DNA from: Euzebya sp.
Lineage (GTDB): Bacteria > Actinomycetota > Nitriliruptoria > Euzebyales > Euzebyaceae
Length of the DNA stretch: 64,000 nt
NCBI RefSeq assembly: GCF_964222135.1
Contig: NZ_CAXQBR010000094.1
Coordinates: forward strand, 119,786-183,785
Reading direction: 5' to 3'
In this document: positions 47,264 through 55,033 of the stretch, one piece after another
How positions within the stretch are numbered: position 1 is the stretch's first letter
Layout of the letters: every line of letters begins with the position of its first letter
Notes under the pieces: generated by a model
Told to the model about the DNA's origin: nothing
What the model saw: only the letters and a program-made list of their open reading frames with translations
Database searches by the model: none
Translations under genes and position numbers: made by a program

Positions 47264-49039
47264 ATGTGCGGATTCGCCGGAGAGCACCGCACCGACGGCC
47301 GCGAGGCCGATGACCGCGCCGTCGCGCGGATGGCCGCGACCATGGACGACCGCGGACCGGACGGCCAGGGCCTGCAGACCGCGCCCGGCGTGGCGATGGG
47401 CCACCGCCGCCTGCGGATCATCGACCTGACCGACGCCGGCGCCCAGCCGATGCGTCGCGACGACATGCTCATGGTCTTCAACGGCTGCATCTACAACTAC
47501 CCGGAGCTGCGCCGGGAGCTGATCTCCCTCGGCTGGACCTTCACCTCCACGTCGGACACCGAGGTGATCATGGTCGGCTGGCGCCAGTGGGGCGAGGACC
47601 TGCTGGACCGGCTCCAGGGCATGTTCGCCTTCGCGCTGCACGACGAGCGGACCGGCCGCACGACGCTCGTCCGCGACCGGCTCGGCATCAAGCCCCTCTA
47701 CACCGCCGAGACCCCCGGCGGGATCCGCTTCGCCTCCACCCTGCCGGCGCTGCTGGCCGGTGGCGGGGTGGACACGTCCATCGACACCGTGGCGCTGCAC
47801 CACTACCTGACGTTCCACTCGGTGGTGCCGGCCCCGCGGACGATCATCACCGGGGTCCGCAAGGTCCCGCCGGCGACGATCACCCACATCGAGCGCGATG
47901 GCACCACCACGACCCGCCGGTGGTGGTCGGCGACGTGGTCGCGGCGCGAGGACCGCAGCGACTGGACCTCCGGCGACTGGGTCGACGCGACCCTGGACGT
48001 CATGCGGCGGGCGGTGACCCGGCGGCTGGTGGCCGACGTGCCGGTCGGCGTCCTCTTGAGCGGTGGCCTCGACTCCTCCCTCGTGGTGGGGCTGCTGGCC
48101 GAGGCCGGTCAGACCGGCCTCGCGACCTTCAGCGTCGGGTTCGGGGCGGTCCGGGGCGAGGCCGGGGACGAGTTCGAGTACTCCGACGTCATCGCCCGCG
48201 AGTTCGACACCAACCACCACCAGATCCGCGTGCCGGGCCAGCAGACGCTCGATGCCCTGACGCCGACGATCGCCGCGATGAACGAGCCGATGGTCAGCCA
48301 CGACTGCGTCGGCTTCTTCCTGCTCAGCCAGGAGGTCGCGAAGAACATCAAGGTCGTGCAGTCCGGGCAGGGCGCCGACGAGCTGTTCGCGGGCTACCAC
48401 TGGTACCCGCCGATGGCCGCCGTCGGACCCGACCAGGCGCTCGCGACCTACCGCGCGGCCTTCTTCGACCGCGACCACGAGGACATGGCCGACGTGGTGG
48501 CGCCGGACCACCTCCTCGACCACGACGCCTCCGGGCAGTTCGTCGCCGACCACTTCGCCCAGCCGGGCGCGGACTCCGCGCTCGACCGCGCGCTGCGCCT
48601 CGACGCCAACGTCATGCTGGTCGACGACCCGGTGAAGCGTGTCGACTCGATGACCATGGCCTGGGGGCTCGAGGCGCGCGTCCCGTTCCTCGACCACGAG
48701 GTCGTCGAGTTCGCCGCCTCCGCCCCGCCGGAGCTGCACCTCGAGGACGGCGGCAAGGGCCTGTTGAAGGCCGCTGGCCGCAAGGTGATCCCCAACGAGG
48801 TCATCGACCGGCCCAAGGGCTACTTCCCGGTGCCGGCGCTCAAGTACCTCGAGGGCGACGTGCTCGACCACGTCCGCGATGCCCTCACGAACGACGCCGC
48901 CCGCAGCCGGGGGCTGTTCCGCCGCGAGTACGTCGACCGGTTGTCGGCAGCGCCCAACGACGACCTCACCCCGCTGCGCGGCAACCGGCTGTGGCAGCTC
49001 GGCCTGCTCGAGCTGTGGTTGCAGACCCACGGGATCTGA
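47264..49039 (+). CDS. N-acetylglutaminylglutamine amidotransferase (asparagine synthase family)
   Basis: The 591-residue enzyme starts MCGFAGEHRTDGREAD, exposing the glutaminase nucleophile Cys2. The N-terminal Ntn domain has FNGCIYNYPELRREL; the synthetase domain has the pyrophosphate loop VGVLLSGGLDSSLVVGLLAE and VVQSGQGADELFAGYHWYPP. It turns the C-terminal carboxyl of N-acetyl-Gln-Gln into the amide of the osmolyte NAGGN. It is the first gene of the conserved trio (amidotransferase, GNAT/ATP-grasp synthetase, M42 hydrolase), which settles its role over ordinary asparagine synthesis. ATG 47264 follows GAGGGG; the upstream in-frame codons would hide Cys2. Confidence 0.93.
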   Translation: MCGFAGEHRTDGREADDRAVARMAATMDDRGPDGQGLQTAPGVAMGHRRLRIIDLTDAGAQPMRRDDMLMVFNGCIYNYPELRRELISLGWTFTSTSDTEVIMVGWRQWGEDLLDRLQGMFAFALHDERTGRTTLVRDRLGIKPLYTAETPGGIRFASTLPALLAGGGVDTSIDTVALHHYLTFHSVVPAPRTIITGVRKVPPATITHIERDGTTTTRRWWSATWSRREDRSDWTSGDWVDATLDVMRRAVTRRLVADVPVGVLLSGGLDSSLVVGLLAEAGQTGLATFSVGFGAVRGEAGDEFEYSDVIAREFDTNHHQIRVPGQQTLDALTPTIAAMNEPMVSHDCVGFFLLSQEVAKNIKVVQSGQGADELFAGYHWYPPMAAVGPDQALATYRAAFFDRDHEDMADVVAPDHLLDHDASGQFVADHFAQPGADSALDRALRLDANVMLVDDPVKRVDSMTMAWGLEARVPFLDHEVVEFAASAPPELHLEDGGKGLLKAAGRKVIPNEVIDRPKGYFPVPALKYLEGDVLDHVRDALTNDAARSRGLFRREYVDRLSAAPNDDLTPLRGNRLWQLGLLELWLQTHGI

Positions 49040-49044
49040 CGCCG

Positions 49045-50889
49045 GTGTCCGCCTCCCCCTCCGCGTCCGATCGACCCGACCGCTCGCGGGACGCGCACCC
49101 GGCCGTCGCCGGGACCCCGCCGCGGACCTCCAAGTCGCCGCGGCGCTACGACCCGAGGGTCAACCGCGGCGACCGGCTGTCGACGGGCCACCACGACCGG
49201 CCCACCCGGCTGGTGGACGAGGCGGTCCCGTCCGGGGTGGTGCTCGACCTCGGCTGGGGACGGCTGATCTTCGGCCAGACCTTCACCAGCCACGAGCGGG
49301 TCCACGACGTGCTGATGAGCGAGGCGGCGGACAAGCGCGACATCGCCATCTACCTCCGCGACCCCCACGTCCTCGTCGGGACCGCCCCGGCGGACCTGTT
49401 CATCGACCCGTCGCTGACCTACCGGCTGTGGCTGCACCGCTACCGCCAGCGCAAGGAGTCGATCCGCGGGGTCGTCGTCCGCCAGCTCGAGACGACGGGC
49501 GACGCGGAGGCGGTCAACCGCATCTACGCCGCCAACGGCATGGTCACCGCCGACGAGTCGGTGATGCAGGCCAACCAGCGCAAGGCGGAGTTCATCTACC
49601 TCGTCGCCCAGGACGCCGAGTCAGGCGACGTGATCGGGACGGTCACCGGCGTCGACCACGCCGACGCCTTCGGCGACCCCGAGGGCGGGTCCAGCCTGTG
49701 GTGCCTCGCCGTCGACCCCCAGGCCGGGCGACCGCGGGTGGGGGAGGCCCTGATCCGCCACCTCGCCGAGCGGTTCGTCGCCCGGGGCCGGTCCTACATG
49801 GACCTGTCGGTGATGCACGACAACGAGCCGGCGATCCGGCTGTACGACAAGCTCGGCTTCGAGCGCACGCCGGTGTTCGCCGTCAAGCGCAAGAACCCGA
49901 TCAACGAGAAGCTCTACACCCCGCCGGGTGACGAGACAGACCTCAACCCGTACGCCCGCATCATCGTCGAGGAGGCCTTCCGCCGCGGCGTCGCCGTCCG
50001 CGTCGTGGATGCGCGCACCGGACTGGTCGAGCTCTCGTACGGCGGGCGGACCGTCCTGACCCGCGAGTCCCTCAGCGACCTGACGAGCGCCGTCGCGATG
50101 ACCTGCTGCGACGACAAGGCGCTGACCCGCCGGCTGCTGGTCGACGCCGGCCTGTCCGTGCCCGACGGCCGCTCGGCGACCAAGGACGCCGGCGACGTGC
50201 AGTTCCTCGAGGCCCACGGCGAGATCGTCGTCAAGCCGGCGCGCGGTGAGCAGGGGCGGGGGATCACCGTCGGCGTGTCCTCACCGGACCACCTGATGCG
50301 CGCGATCGACGACGCCGAGGTCGTCTGCCCCGACGTGCTCCTCGAGGAGATGGTCGAGGGTGAGGACCTGCGCGTCGTCGTCATCGACAACCGCGTCGTG
50401 GCCGCCGCGGTCCGCAAGCCCGCGGCGATCATCGGCGACGGCCGCCGCACCCCCAGCGCGCTGATCAGCTCCCTCAGCCGCCGACGGGAGGCGGCGACCG
50501 GCGGGGAGTCGACCATCCCCCTCGACGACCACACCTTCGACACGCTGTCCGCCCAGGGCTACGCCCCCCACGACGTCATCGGTGACGGCGAGGTCGTCCA
50601 GGTCCGCCGGACCGCCAACCTGCACACCGGCGGGACGATCCACGACGTGACCGACCAGCTGCACCCCGCGCTGCGGGAGGCCGCCATCACCGCAGCCCGG
50701 GTCCTGCACATCCCCGTCGTCGGCATGGACCTCATCGTCCCGGATGTCAGCGGCCCCGAGTACGTCATCATCGAGGCGAACGAACGGCCCGGTCTCGCGA
50801 ACCACGAACCGCAACCAACCGCGGAGGCGTTCCTCGACCTGCTGTTCCCCCGAACGCGACGCGTCCCCCCGAAGGAACCTGCCACGTGA
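49045..50889 (+). CDS. N-acetylglutaminylglutamine synthetase (GNAT plus ATP-grasp)
   Basis: The 614-residue fusion has a GNAT acetyltransferase domain (about residues 145-290: YLVAQDAESGDVIGTVTGVD, SSLWCLAVDPQAGRPRVGEA, YMDLSVMHDNEPAIRLYDKL) and an ATP-grasp ligase (about 350-600: EIVVKPARGEQGRGITVGVS, LLEEMVEGEDLRVVVIDNRV, VIIEANERPGLANHEPQP). Together they make N-acetyl-Gln-Gln dipeptide. GTG 49045 is five bases after the previous stop; the first 50 residues are a disordered Pro/Arg/Ser leader. It overlaps the M42 gene by GTGA. Confidence 0.93.
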   Translation: MSASPSASDRPDRSRDAHPAVAGTPPRTSKSPRRYDPRVNRGDRLSTGHHDRPTRLVDEAVPSGVVLDLGWGRLIFGQTFTSHERVHDVLMSEAADKRDIAIYLRDPHVLVGTAPADLFIDPSLTYRLWLHRYRQRKESIRGVVVRQLETTGDAEAVNRIYAANGMVTADESVMQANQRKAEFIYLVAQDAESGDVIGTVTGVDHADAFGDPEGGSSLWCLAVDPQAGRPRVGEALIRHLAERFVARGRSYMDLSVMHDNEPAIRLYDKLGFERTPVFAVKRKNPINEKLYTPPGDETDLNPYARIIVEEAFRRGVAVRVVDARTGLVELSYGGRTVLTRESLSDLTSAVAMTCCDDKALTRRLLVDAGLSVPDGRSATKDAGDVQFLEAHGEIVVKPARGEQGRGITVGVSSPDHLMRAIDDAEVVCPDVLLEEMVEGEDLRVVVIDNRVVAAAVRKPAAIIGDGRRTPSALISSLSRRREAATGGESTIPLDDHTFDTLSAQGYAPHDVIGDGEVVQVRRTANLHTGGTIHDVTDQLHPALREAAITAARVLHIPVVGMDLIVPDVSGPEYVIIEANERPGLANHEPQPTAEAFLDLLFPRTRRVPPKEPAT

Positions 50890-52037
50890 CCCGCATGCCG
50901 CGCCTCCTGCCGATCGACCGCGACTACATGGCCGACCTGCTGCTGCGGCTCCTCGAGATGCCGAGCCCCACGGGCCGGACCGACGAGATCATGCGGCTGC
51001 TGGGCGAGGAGGTGGAGGCGCTCGGACTGCCCACGAGGCTGACCCGCCGCGGGGTGCTGCACGCCACGCTCGGCGGCGCGCGGGCGGACCTCAAGCGGGT
51101 GGTGGTCGTCCACGCGGACACGATCGGCGCGATGGTGAAGGCCATCAAGCCGAACGGCCGGCTGCAGGTCGTCGCGGTCGGCACCTGGTCGGCCCGGTTC
51201 GCCGAGGGCGCCCGGGTGCAGGTCTTCACCGACGAGCCGGGGGTCAGCTACACCGGCACGATGCTCCCGCTGAAGGCCTCGGGCCACGCGTTCAACGAGG
51301 AGGTCGACAGCCAGATCACCTCGTGGCAGAACATCGAGGTCAGGATCGACGAACGCGTCGAGGACGCTGACGCCGTGCGCGCCCTCGGGATCAGGGTGGG
51401 GGACTTCGTCGCGGTCGACGCCCAGCCGGTCATCACGCCGTCGGGGTTCGTCTGCTCGCGGCACCTCGACGACAAGGCCGGCGTGGCGGCGGCCCTCGCC
51501 GGGTTCAAGGCGGTCATCGAGGCGGGTGTGGAGGTGCCGGTCAGCGCCTCGTTCGTCTGCACGATCGCCGAGGAGGTCGGGCTGGGCGCGACCAACCTCG
51601 GCGCGGACGTCGCCGAGGCGCTGTCCATCGACGCCGCGGTCGTCGCCCCGGGCCAGCACTCGCGGGAGGACACCGTCAACGTGGCGATGCACGACATGTC
51701 CGGTCCGTTCGACTACCACCTGACCCGGCGGATGACCGCCATGTGCAACCACCTCGGCATCCCCCACACCCGCGACCTGTTCACCTACTACCGGTCGGAC
51801 ATCGCCGCGGCGCTCGAGGCGGGGGCGGAGATGCGCGCGGCGCTGATCGGGTTCGGCACGGACGCGACGCACGGCTGGGAGCGCACCCACCTCGACGGCC
51901 TCGAGCGCATCGCCCAGCTGGTCGCCGGCTACCTGCAGGTGCCGTTCATCTTCGCCTTCGACGTCGAGCCGGAGGGCAAGGTCGAGTCCTTCCCCGAGCA
52001 GGAGCAGCGCGTCGGCCTGGTCGTCGACCCGTCGTAG
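50886..52037 (+). CDS. NAGGN-operon M42-family peptidase
   Basis: The 383-residue zinc aminopeptidase-like protein matches the M42 member of the NAGGN trio. Segments are LLLRLLEMPSPTGRTDEIMR, VVVVHADTIGAMVKAIKPNG (first metal His-Ala-Asp), SRHLDDKAGVAAALAGFKAV (bridging Asp), VCTIAEEVGLGATNLG (catalytic Glu-Glu) and FGTDATHGWERTHLDGLERI (last His). It presumably breaks down or trims the osmolyte when osmotic stress ends; that role is inferred. GTG 50886 overlaps the synthetase TGA. Confidence 0.92.
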   Translation: MTRMPRLLPIDRDYMADLLLRLLEMPSPTGRTDEIMRLLGEEVEALGLPTRLTRRGVLHATLGGARADLKRVVVVHADTIGAMVKAIKPNGRLQVVAVGTWSARFAEGARVQVFTDEPGVSYTGTMLPLKASGHAFNEEVDSQITSWQNIEVRIDERVEDADAVRALGIRVGDFVAVDAQPVITPSGFVCSRHLDDKAGVAAALAGFKAVIEAGVEVPVSASFVCTIAEEVGLGATNLGADVAEALSIDAAVVAPGQHSREDTVNVAMHDMSGPFDYHLTRRMTAMCNHLGIPHTRDLFTYYRSDIAAALEAGAEMRAALIGFGTDATHGWERTHLDGLERIAQLVAGYLQVPFIFAFDVEPEGKVESFPEQEQRVGLVVDPS

Positions 52038-52057
52038 GGTCTCTCGGTCCGGCGGCC

Positions 52058-52183
52058 GTCATCGACCCGTGGGCGCACGGTGGAGCGGGTGCGGGGGTTC
52101 TGGTCACCGTCATCGACCCGCGGGTGCATGACGGGGGAGGTGCGGCGGCTCCGGTCGCCGTCATCGACCCGTGGGTGCATGAC
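52058..52183. repeat. Three tandem 51-bp repeats with hairpin cores between convergent genes
   Basis: GTCATCGACCCG starts at 52058, 52109 and 52160, exactly 51 bases apart. Copies 2 and 3 continue to GTGCATGAC, so each core is an inverted repeat GTCAT...ATGAC enclosing ACCC/GGGT. The flanking spacer sequence differs between copies. It lies between the ends of the NAGGN operon and the convergent monooxygenase. It is possibly a tandem bidirectional terminator or an intergenic repeat family. Both strands happen to be open, but I see no gene here. Confidence 0.8.
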
Positions 52184-52234
52184 GGCGGCCGACACGCGAG
52201 CACGTCGACGCTCGCCCCTCGGGGCGGCCGCCCC

Positions 52235-54157
52235 TCAGCGCGCGGGCACCATGAACCCGTCGAAGAACCCCGCCAGCGACGCGTGGTCGTCCAGCGGCAG
52301 GACCGCGGCGACGTGCTGGTCGGGCCGGACGACCACGACGCACCCGCTATCCCGGTCGACACCCCGCAGGTCGAACACGTCCTCGCCGGGTCGGGGGTCG
52401 GAGCAGAGCACCTTCTCGTGGTCCACCAGCCCGTAGCGGCCCTTGCGGGGGCGCAGGAGGTCCGGGAGACCCTCCACCGCGACCTCCCGGTGGCCCTGCT
52501 GCAGGACCGCGCGGAGGTCGATCACCGCATCCGGGTCAGCTGCCGCCGGGGTGCACCGCCGCACCGGCGACCTCGGGTCCTCGTCCAGGAAGGTGCACAG
52601 CCGGCCGAGGGCCGAGGACGGGTCGGCCGGCTCCCCTGCGGACGCGAACGCGATCACGCGCCAGCGCCCGTCGGCGGTGATCGCGTGCCCGAGCTGCACC
52701 GGCTTCGCGTCCGCCAACCGGATCACCGGCGCGGAGTGGAACCGGGTCCCCACCTCGAACCCGGTGGCGAGGCGCTGGTGGGTCGCCTCCGCCGTGATGA
52801 TCGACGGCGCGTAGCGGGTCGCGGTCCCCGCGGTGAAGCGGCCCTGGCGGACGAAGTAGTCCTGGAACTCCGCCGGGTCGACGCCCTCCCCCTCCCCCTC
52901 GTCATCGGCGCCCCGCGGGGCGGCGGAGAACATCCGGGCGAACTCGCGGTCGAAGTCGATCAGCTCCTGCGCGACGGCGTGGCGCTCGGCGGAGTAGGTG
53001 CGCAGCAGCGCGGGTCGCGCCTGCCCGCGGAGCACCGCGGCGAGCTTCCACCCCAGGTTGAAGGCGTCGCGCAGCGAGACGTTCATGCCCTGTCCGGCCT
53101 TCGGGCTGTGGGTGTGGCACGCGTCGCCGGCGATGAACACCCGGGGCTCGCGGTCCGCGGTCGCGTCGTCGAACGCGTCGGTCAGCCGCTGGCCGATCTC
53201 GTACACCGACCACCACGCGATCTCGTGGACCTCGAGGGTGTGCGGCCGGAGGATCCGGCGCGCCGCGGCGACGAGGTGGTCCGGCGTCAGGTTGCGGGTG
53301 GCGACGCGCTCGTCGGGGTCGAGCTCGTCCAGCTCGATGTACAGCCGGACCAGGTAGCCGCCCTCCCGCGGGATGACCAGCAGGTTCCCCTCCGTGCTCG
53401 AGTGGACCACCGACTTCTTGCGGATGTCAGGGAAGTCGGTCGTGCAGAGGACGTCCATGACGCCCCAGGCCTGGTTGGCCGAGTCGCCCCGCAGCGTCCG
53501 GCCGATCTCGCCCCGGACGGTGCTGCGCGCCCCGTCGCACCCCACCACGTACCGCGCCCGGACGACCTCGACCTCGCCGGCGTGGTCGGGGTCGAGGCGC
53601 TCGATCGTCGCGGTGACGGGGTGGTCCACGTCGTCGGGGTCGACCCGCAGCCCGGTCAGCTGCCGCGCGTAGTCGGGTTCCAGCCGCGTGGGGGAGGTGC
53701 GCATCACGTCGAGGAGGAACTCGTGGACGCGGGCCTGGTTGAGGATGACGTGGGGGAACTCGCTGAGCCCGTCCTCGGTGTCCTGGATCACCCGGCTCCG
53801 GGTGATGTGCTCCGGGCGGGCGTCGTCGGGCTTCCAGAACGTCGTCTCGTTGACCCAGTAGGCCTCCTCGAGGACCCGGTGGGCGAACCCGAAGGCCTGG
53901 AACACCTCCACGGTGCGCACCGCGATCCCGTCGGCACGGCCGAGCTCGAGCGGTCCGCCCTCCCGCTCGACGATCCGCGTCGTGATGTCCCCGAACGTCG
54001 ACAGCTGCGCGGCCAGGGTCAGCCCCGCCGGCCCGCAGCCGACGATCAGCACGTCCACCTCCTCGGGGAGGCGGTCAGGTTGGCGCTCGAGTGCCTGCGG
54101 TGCGGGAGGGGCGACGCGCGGATCGCCGGTGCGGACGCCATCGAGGTGGAACTGCAT
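52235..54157 (-). CDS. FAD-dependent aromatic monooxygenase (phenol 2-monooxygenase-like)
   Basis: The 640-residue group A flavoprotein hydroxylase has the FAD dinucleotide motif VDVLIVGCGPAGLTLAAQL, the DG segment YVVGCDGARSTVRGEIG and the GD motif VFIAGDACHTHSPKAGQGMN followed by VSLRDAFNLGWKLAAVLRG. A thioredoxin-like C-terminal domain follows, as in phenol hydroxylase, and length fits. The substrate is unknown. I prefer ATG 54157 (MQFHLDGVRTGDPRV), which resembles family N-termini, over GTG 54223. It lies behind the TauE/SafE gene on the same strand. Confidence 0.9.
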   Translation of the reverse strand: MQFHLDGVRTGDPRVAPPAPQALERQPDRLPEEVDVLIVGCGPAGLTLAAQLSTFGDITTRIVEREGGPLELGRADGIAVRTVEVFQAFGFAHRVLEEAYWVNETTFWKPDDARPEHITRSRVIQDTEDGLSEFPHVILNQARVHEFLLDVMRTSPTRLEPDYARQLTGLRVDPDDVDHPVTATIERLDPDHAGEVEVVRARYVVGCDGARSTVRGEIGRTLRGDSANQAWGVMDVLCTTDFPDIRKKSVVHSSTEGNLLVIPREGGYLVRLYIELDELDPDERVATRNLTPDHLVAAARRILRPHTLEVHEIAWWSVYEIGQRLTDAFDDATADREPRVFIAGDACHTHSPKAGQGMNVSLRDAFNLGWKLAAVLRGQARPALLRTYSAERHAVAQELIDFDREFARMFSAAPRGADDEGEGEGVDPAEFQDYFVRQGRFTAGTATRYAPSIITAEATHQRLATGFEVGTRFHSAPVIRLADAKPVQLGHAITADGRWRVIAFASAGEPADPSSALGRLCTFLDEDPRSPVRRCTPAAADPDAVIDLRAVLQQGHREVAVEGLPDLLRPRKGRYGLVDHEKVLCSDPRPGEDVFDLRGVDRDSGCVVVVRPDQHVAAVLPLDDHASLAGFFDGFMVPAR

Positions 54158-54250
54158 GGCGAGGAGGATGGCGCAGATCCGGACCGCGGCGCAGGTCCCC
54201 TGCGCCGAGCACGGGCTCGTCACAGGCCCCTGATCCAGCTGGCCGGGCGA

Positions 54251-54988
54251 TCAGACGAGCAGGTAGATCGCACCGACGACGAGCAGGGCCAGGACGATCC
54301 TCTCGAAGACCTGGCGGCTGATCCGGTCGACCAGCCACCGCCCTGTGACCACGCCGGGCCAGATGAGCAGCGCGAACGGCAGCACCCGCAGGGTGGAGAG
54401 GTCGAGCAGCCCGGCGGCCACGTAGCCGGGCACCTTGAGCCAGTTGACGACGAAGAAGAAGATCGCGGTGGTGGCCACGTAGGCGACGGGCGTCACCCCG
54501 GCGGCCAGCAGGTAGACCGCGACCGGCGGGCCGCCCGCGTGCGCGACCGTCGACGTGATGCCGCTCGTGGTCCCCGCGACCACGGCCAGGCCGCGACCGG
54601 CGGTGAGGCGAGACTCCCGCAGGTGCGGCTCGATCAGCCGGTGGGCGACGAACGCGAGGCTGAAGACCGCGAGGAAGATCTCGATGCCGCGGTCGGATGT
54701 CGCGCCGAGGAACGCGCTCGCCACCGCCACGCCCACGACGGCGCCGGGCAGCATCCGCACGATCGTGGCGCGGTCCCAGTCGCGGCGGTGGACCCAGATG
54801 GCGGCCAGGTCACCGGCCATCAGGAGGGGGAGCAGGACGCCGATCGCCTGCGACGCCGGGACGACCACCACGAGCAGGATCGTCACGAACGGCCCGAGCC
54901 CCCCTCCCAGGCCGCCCTTGCTCAGCCCGATCAGGATCGCGGCCGCGCCGACCACGACCACGGAGGTCGTCGTCAGCTCCAGGTCCAC
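54251..54988 (-). CDS. TauE/SafE-family membrane exporter
   Basis: The 245-residue protein has about seven helices with the paired family motifs: IGLSKGGLGGGLGPFVTILL, SQAIGVLLPLLMAGDLAAIW, then FLGATSDRGIEIFLAVFSLA and the second-half motif GTTSGITSTVAHAGGPPVAV with FFFVVNWLKVPGYVAAGLL. Members move sulfite, sulfoacetate or other anions out of the cell; the substrate here is unknown. GTG 54988 follows GGAGGG. It probably shares a transcript with the downstream monooxygenase (93 bases away). Confidence 0.9.
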   Translation of the reverse strand: MDLELTTTSVVVVGAAAILIGLSKGGLGGGLGPFVTILLVVVVPASQAIGVLLPLLMAGDLAAIWVHRRDWDRATIVRMLPGAVVGVAVASAFLGATSDRGIEIFLAVFSLAFVAHRLIEPHLRESRLTAGRGLAVVAGTTSGITSTVAHAGGPPVAVYLLAAGVTPVAYVATTAIFFFVVNWLKVPGYVAAGLLDLSTLRVLPFALLIWPGVVTGRWLVDRISRQVFERIVLALLVVGAIYLLV

Positions 54989-55015
54989 GGCCCTCCGGGA
55001 TACCCGGGGGCCGCG

Positions 55016-55031
55016 GGCGCCACACGGCGCC
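55016..55031 (-). terminator. Hairpin just past the propeller/CWB2 gene
   Basis: GGCGCC (55016-55021) and GGCGCC (55026-55031) form a perfect six-base stem over ACAC, two bases after the stop codon of the minus-strand gene and 27 bases before the TauE/SafE start. Confidence 0.55.
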
Positions 55032-55033
55032 GA

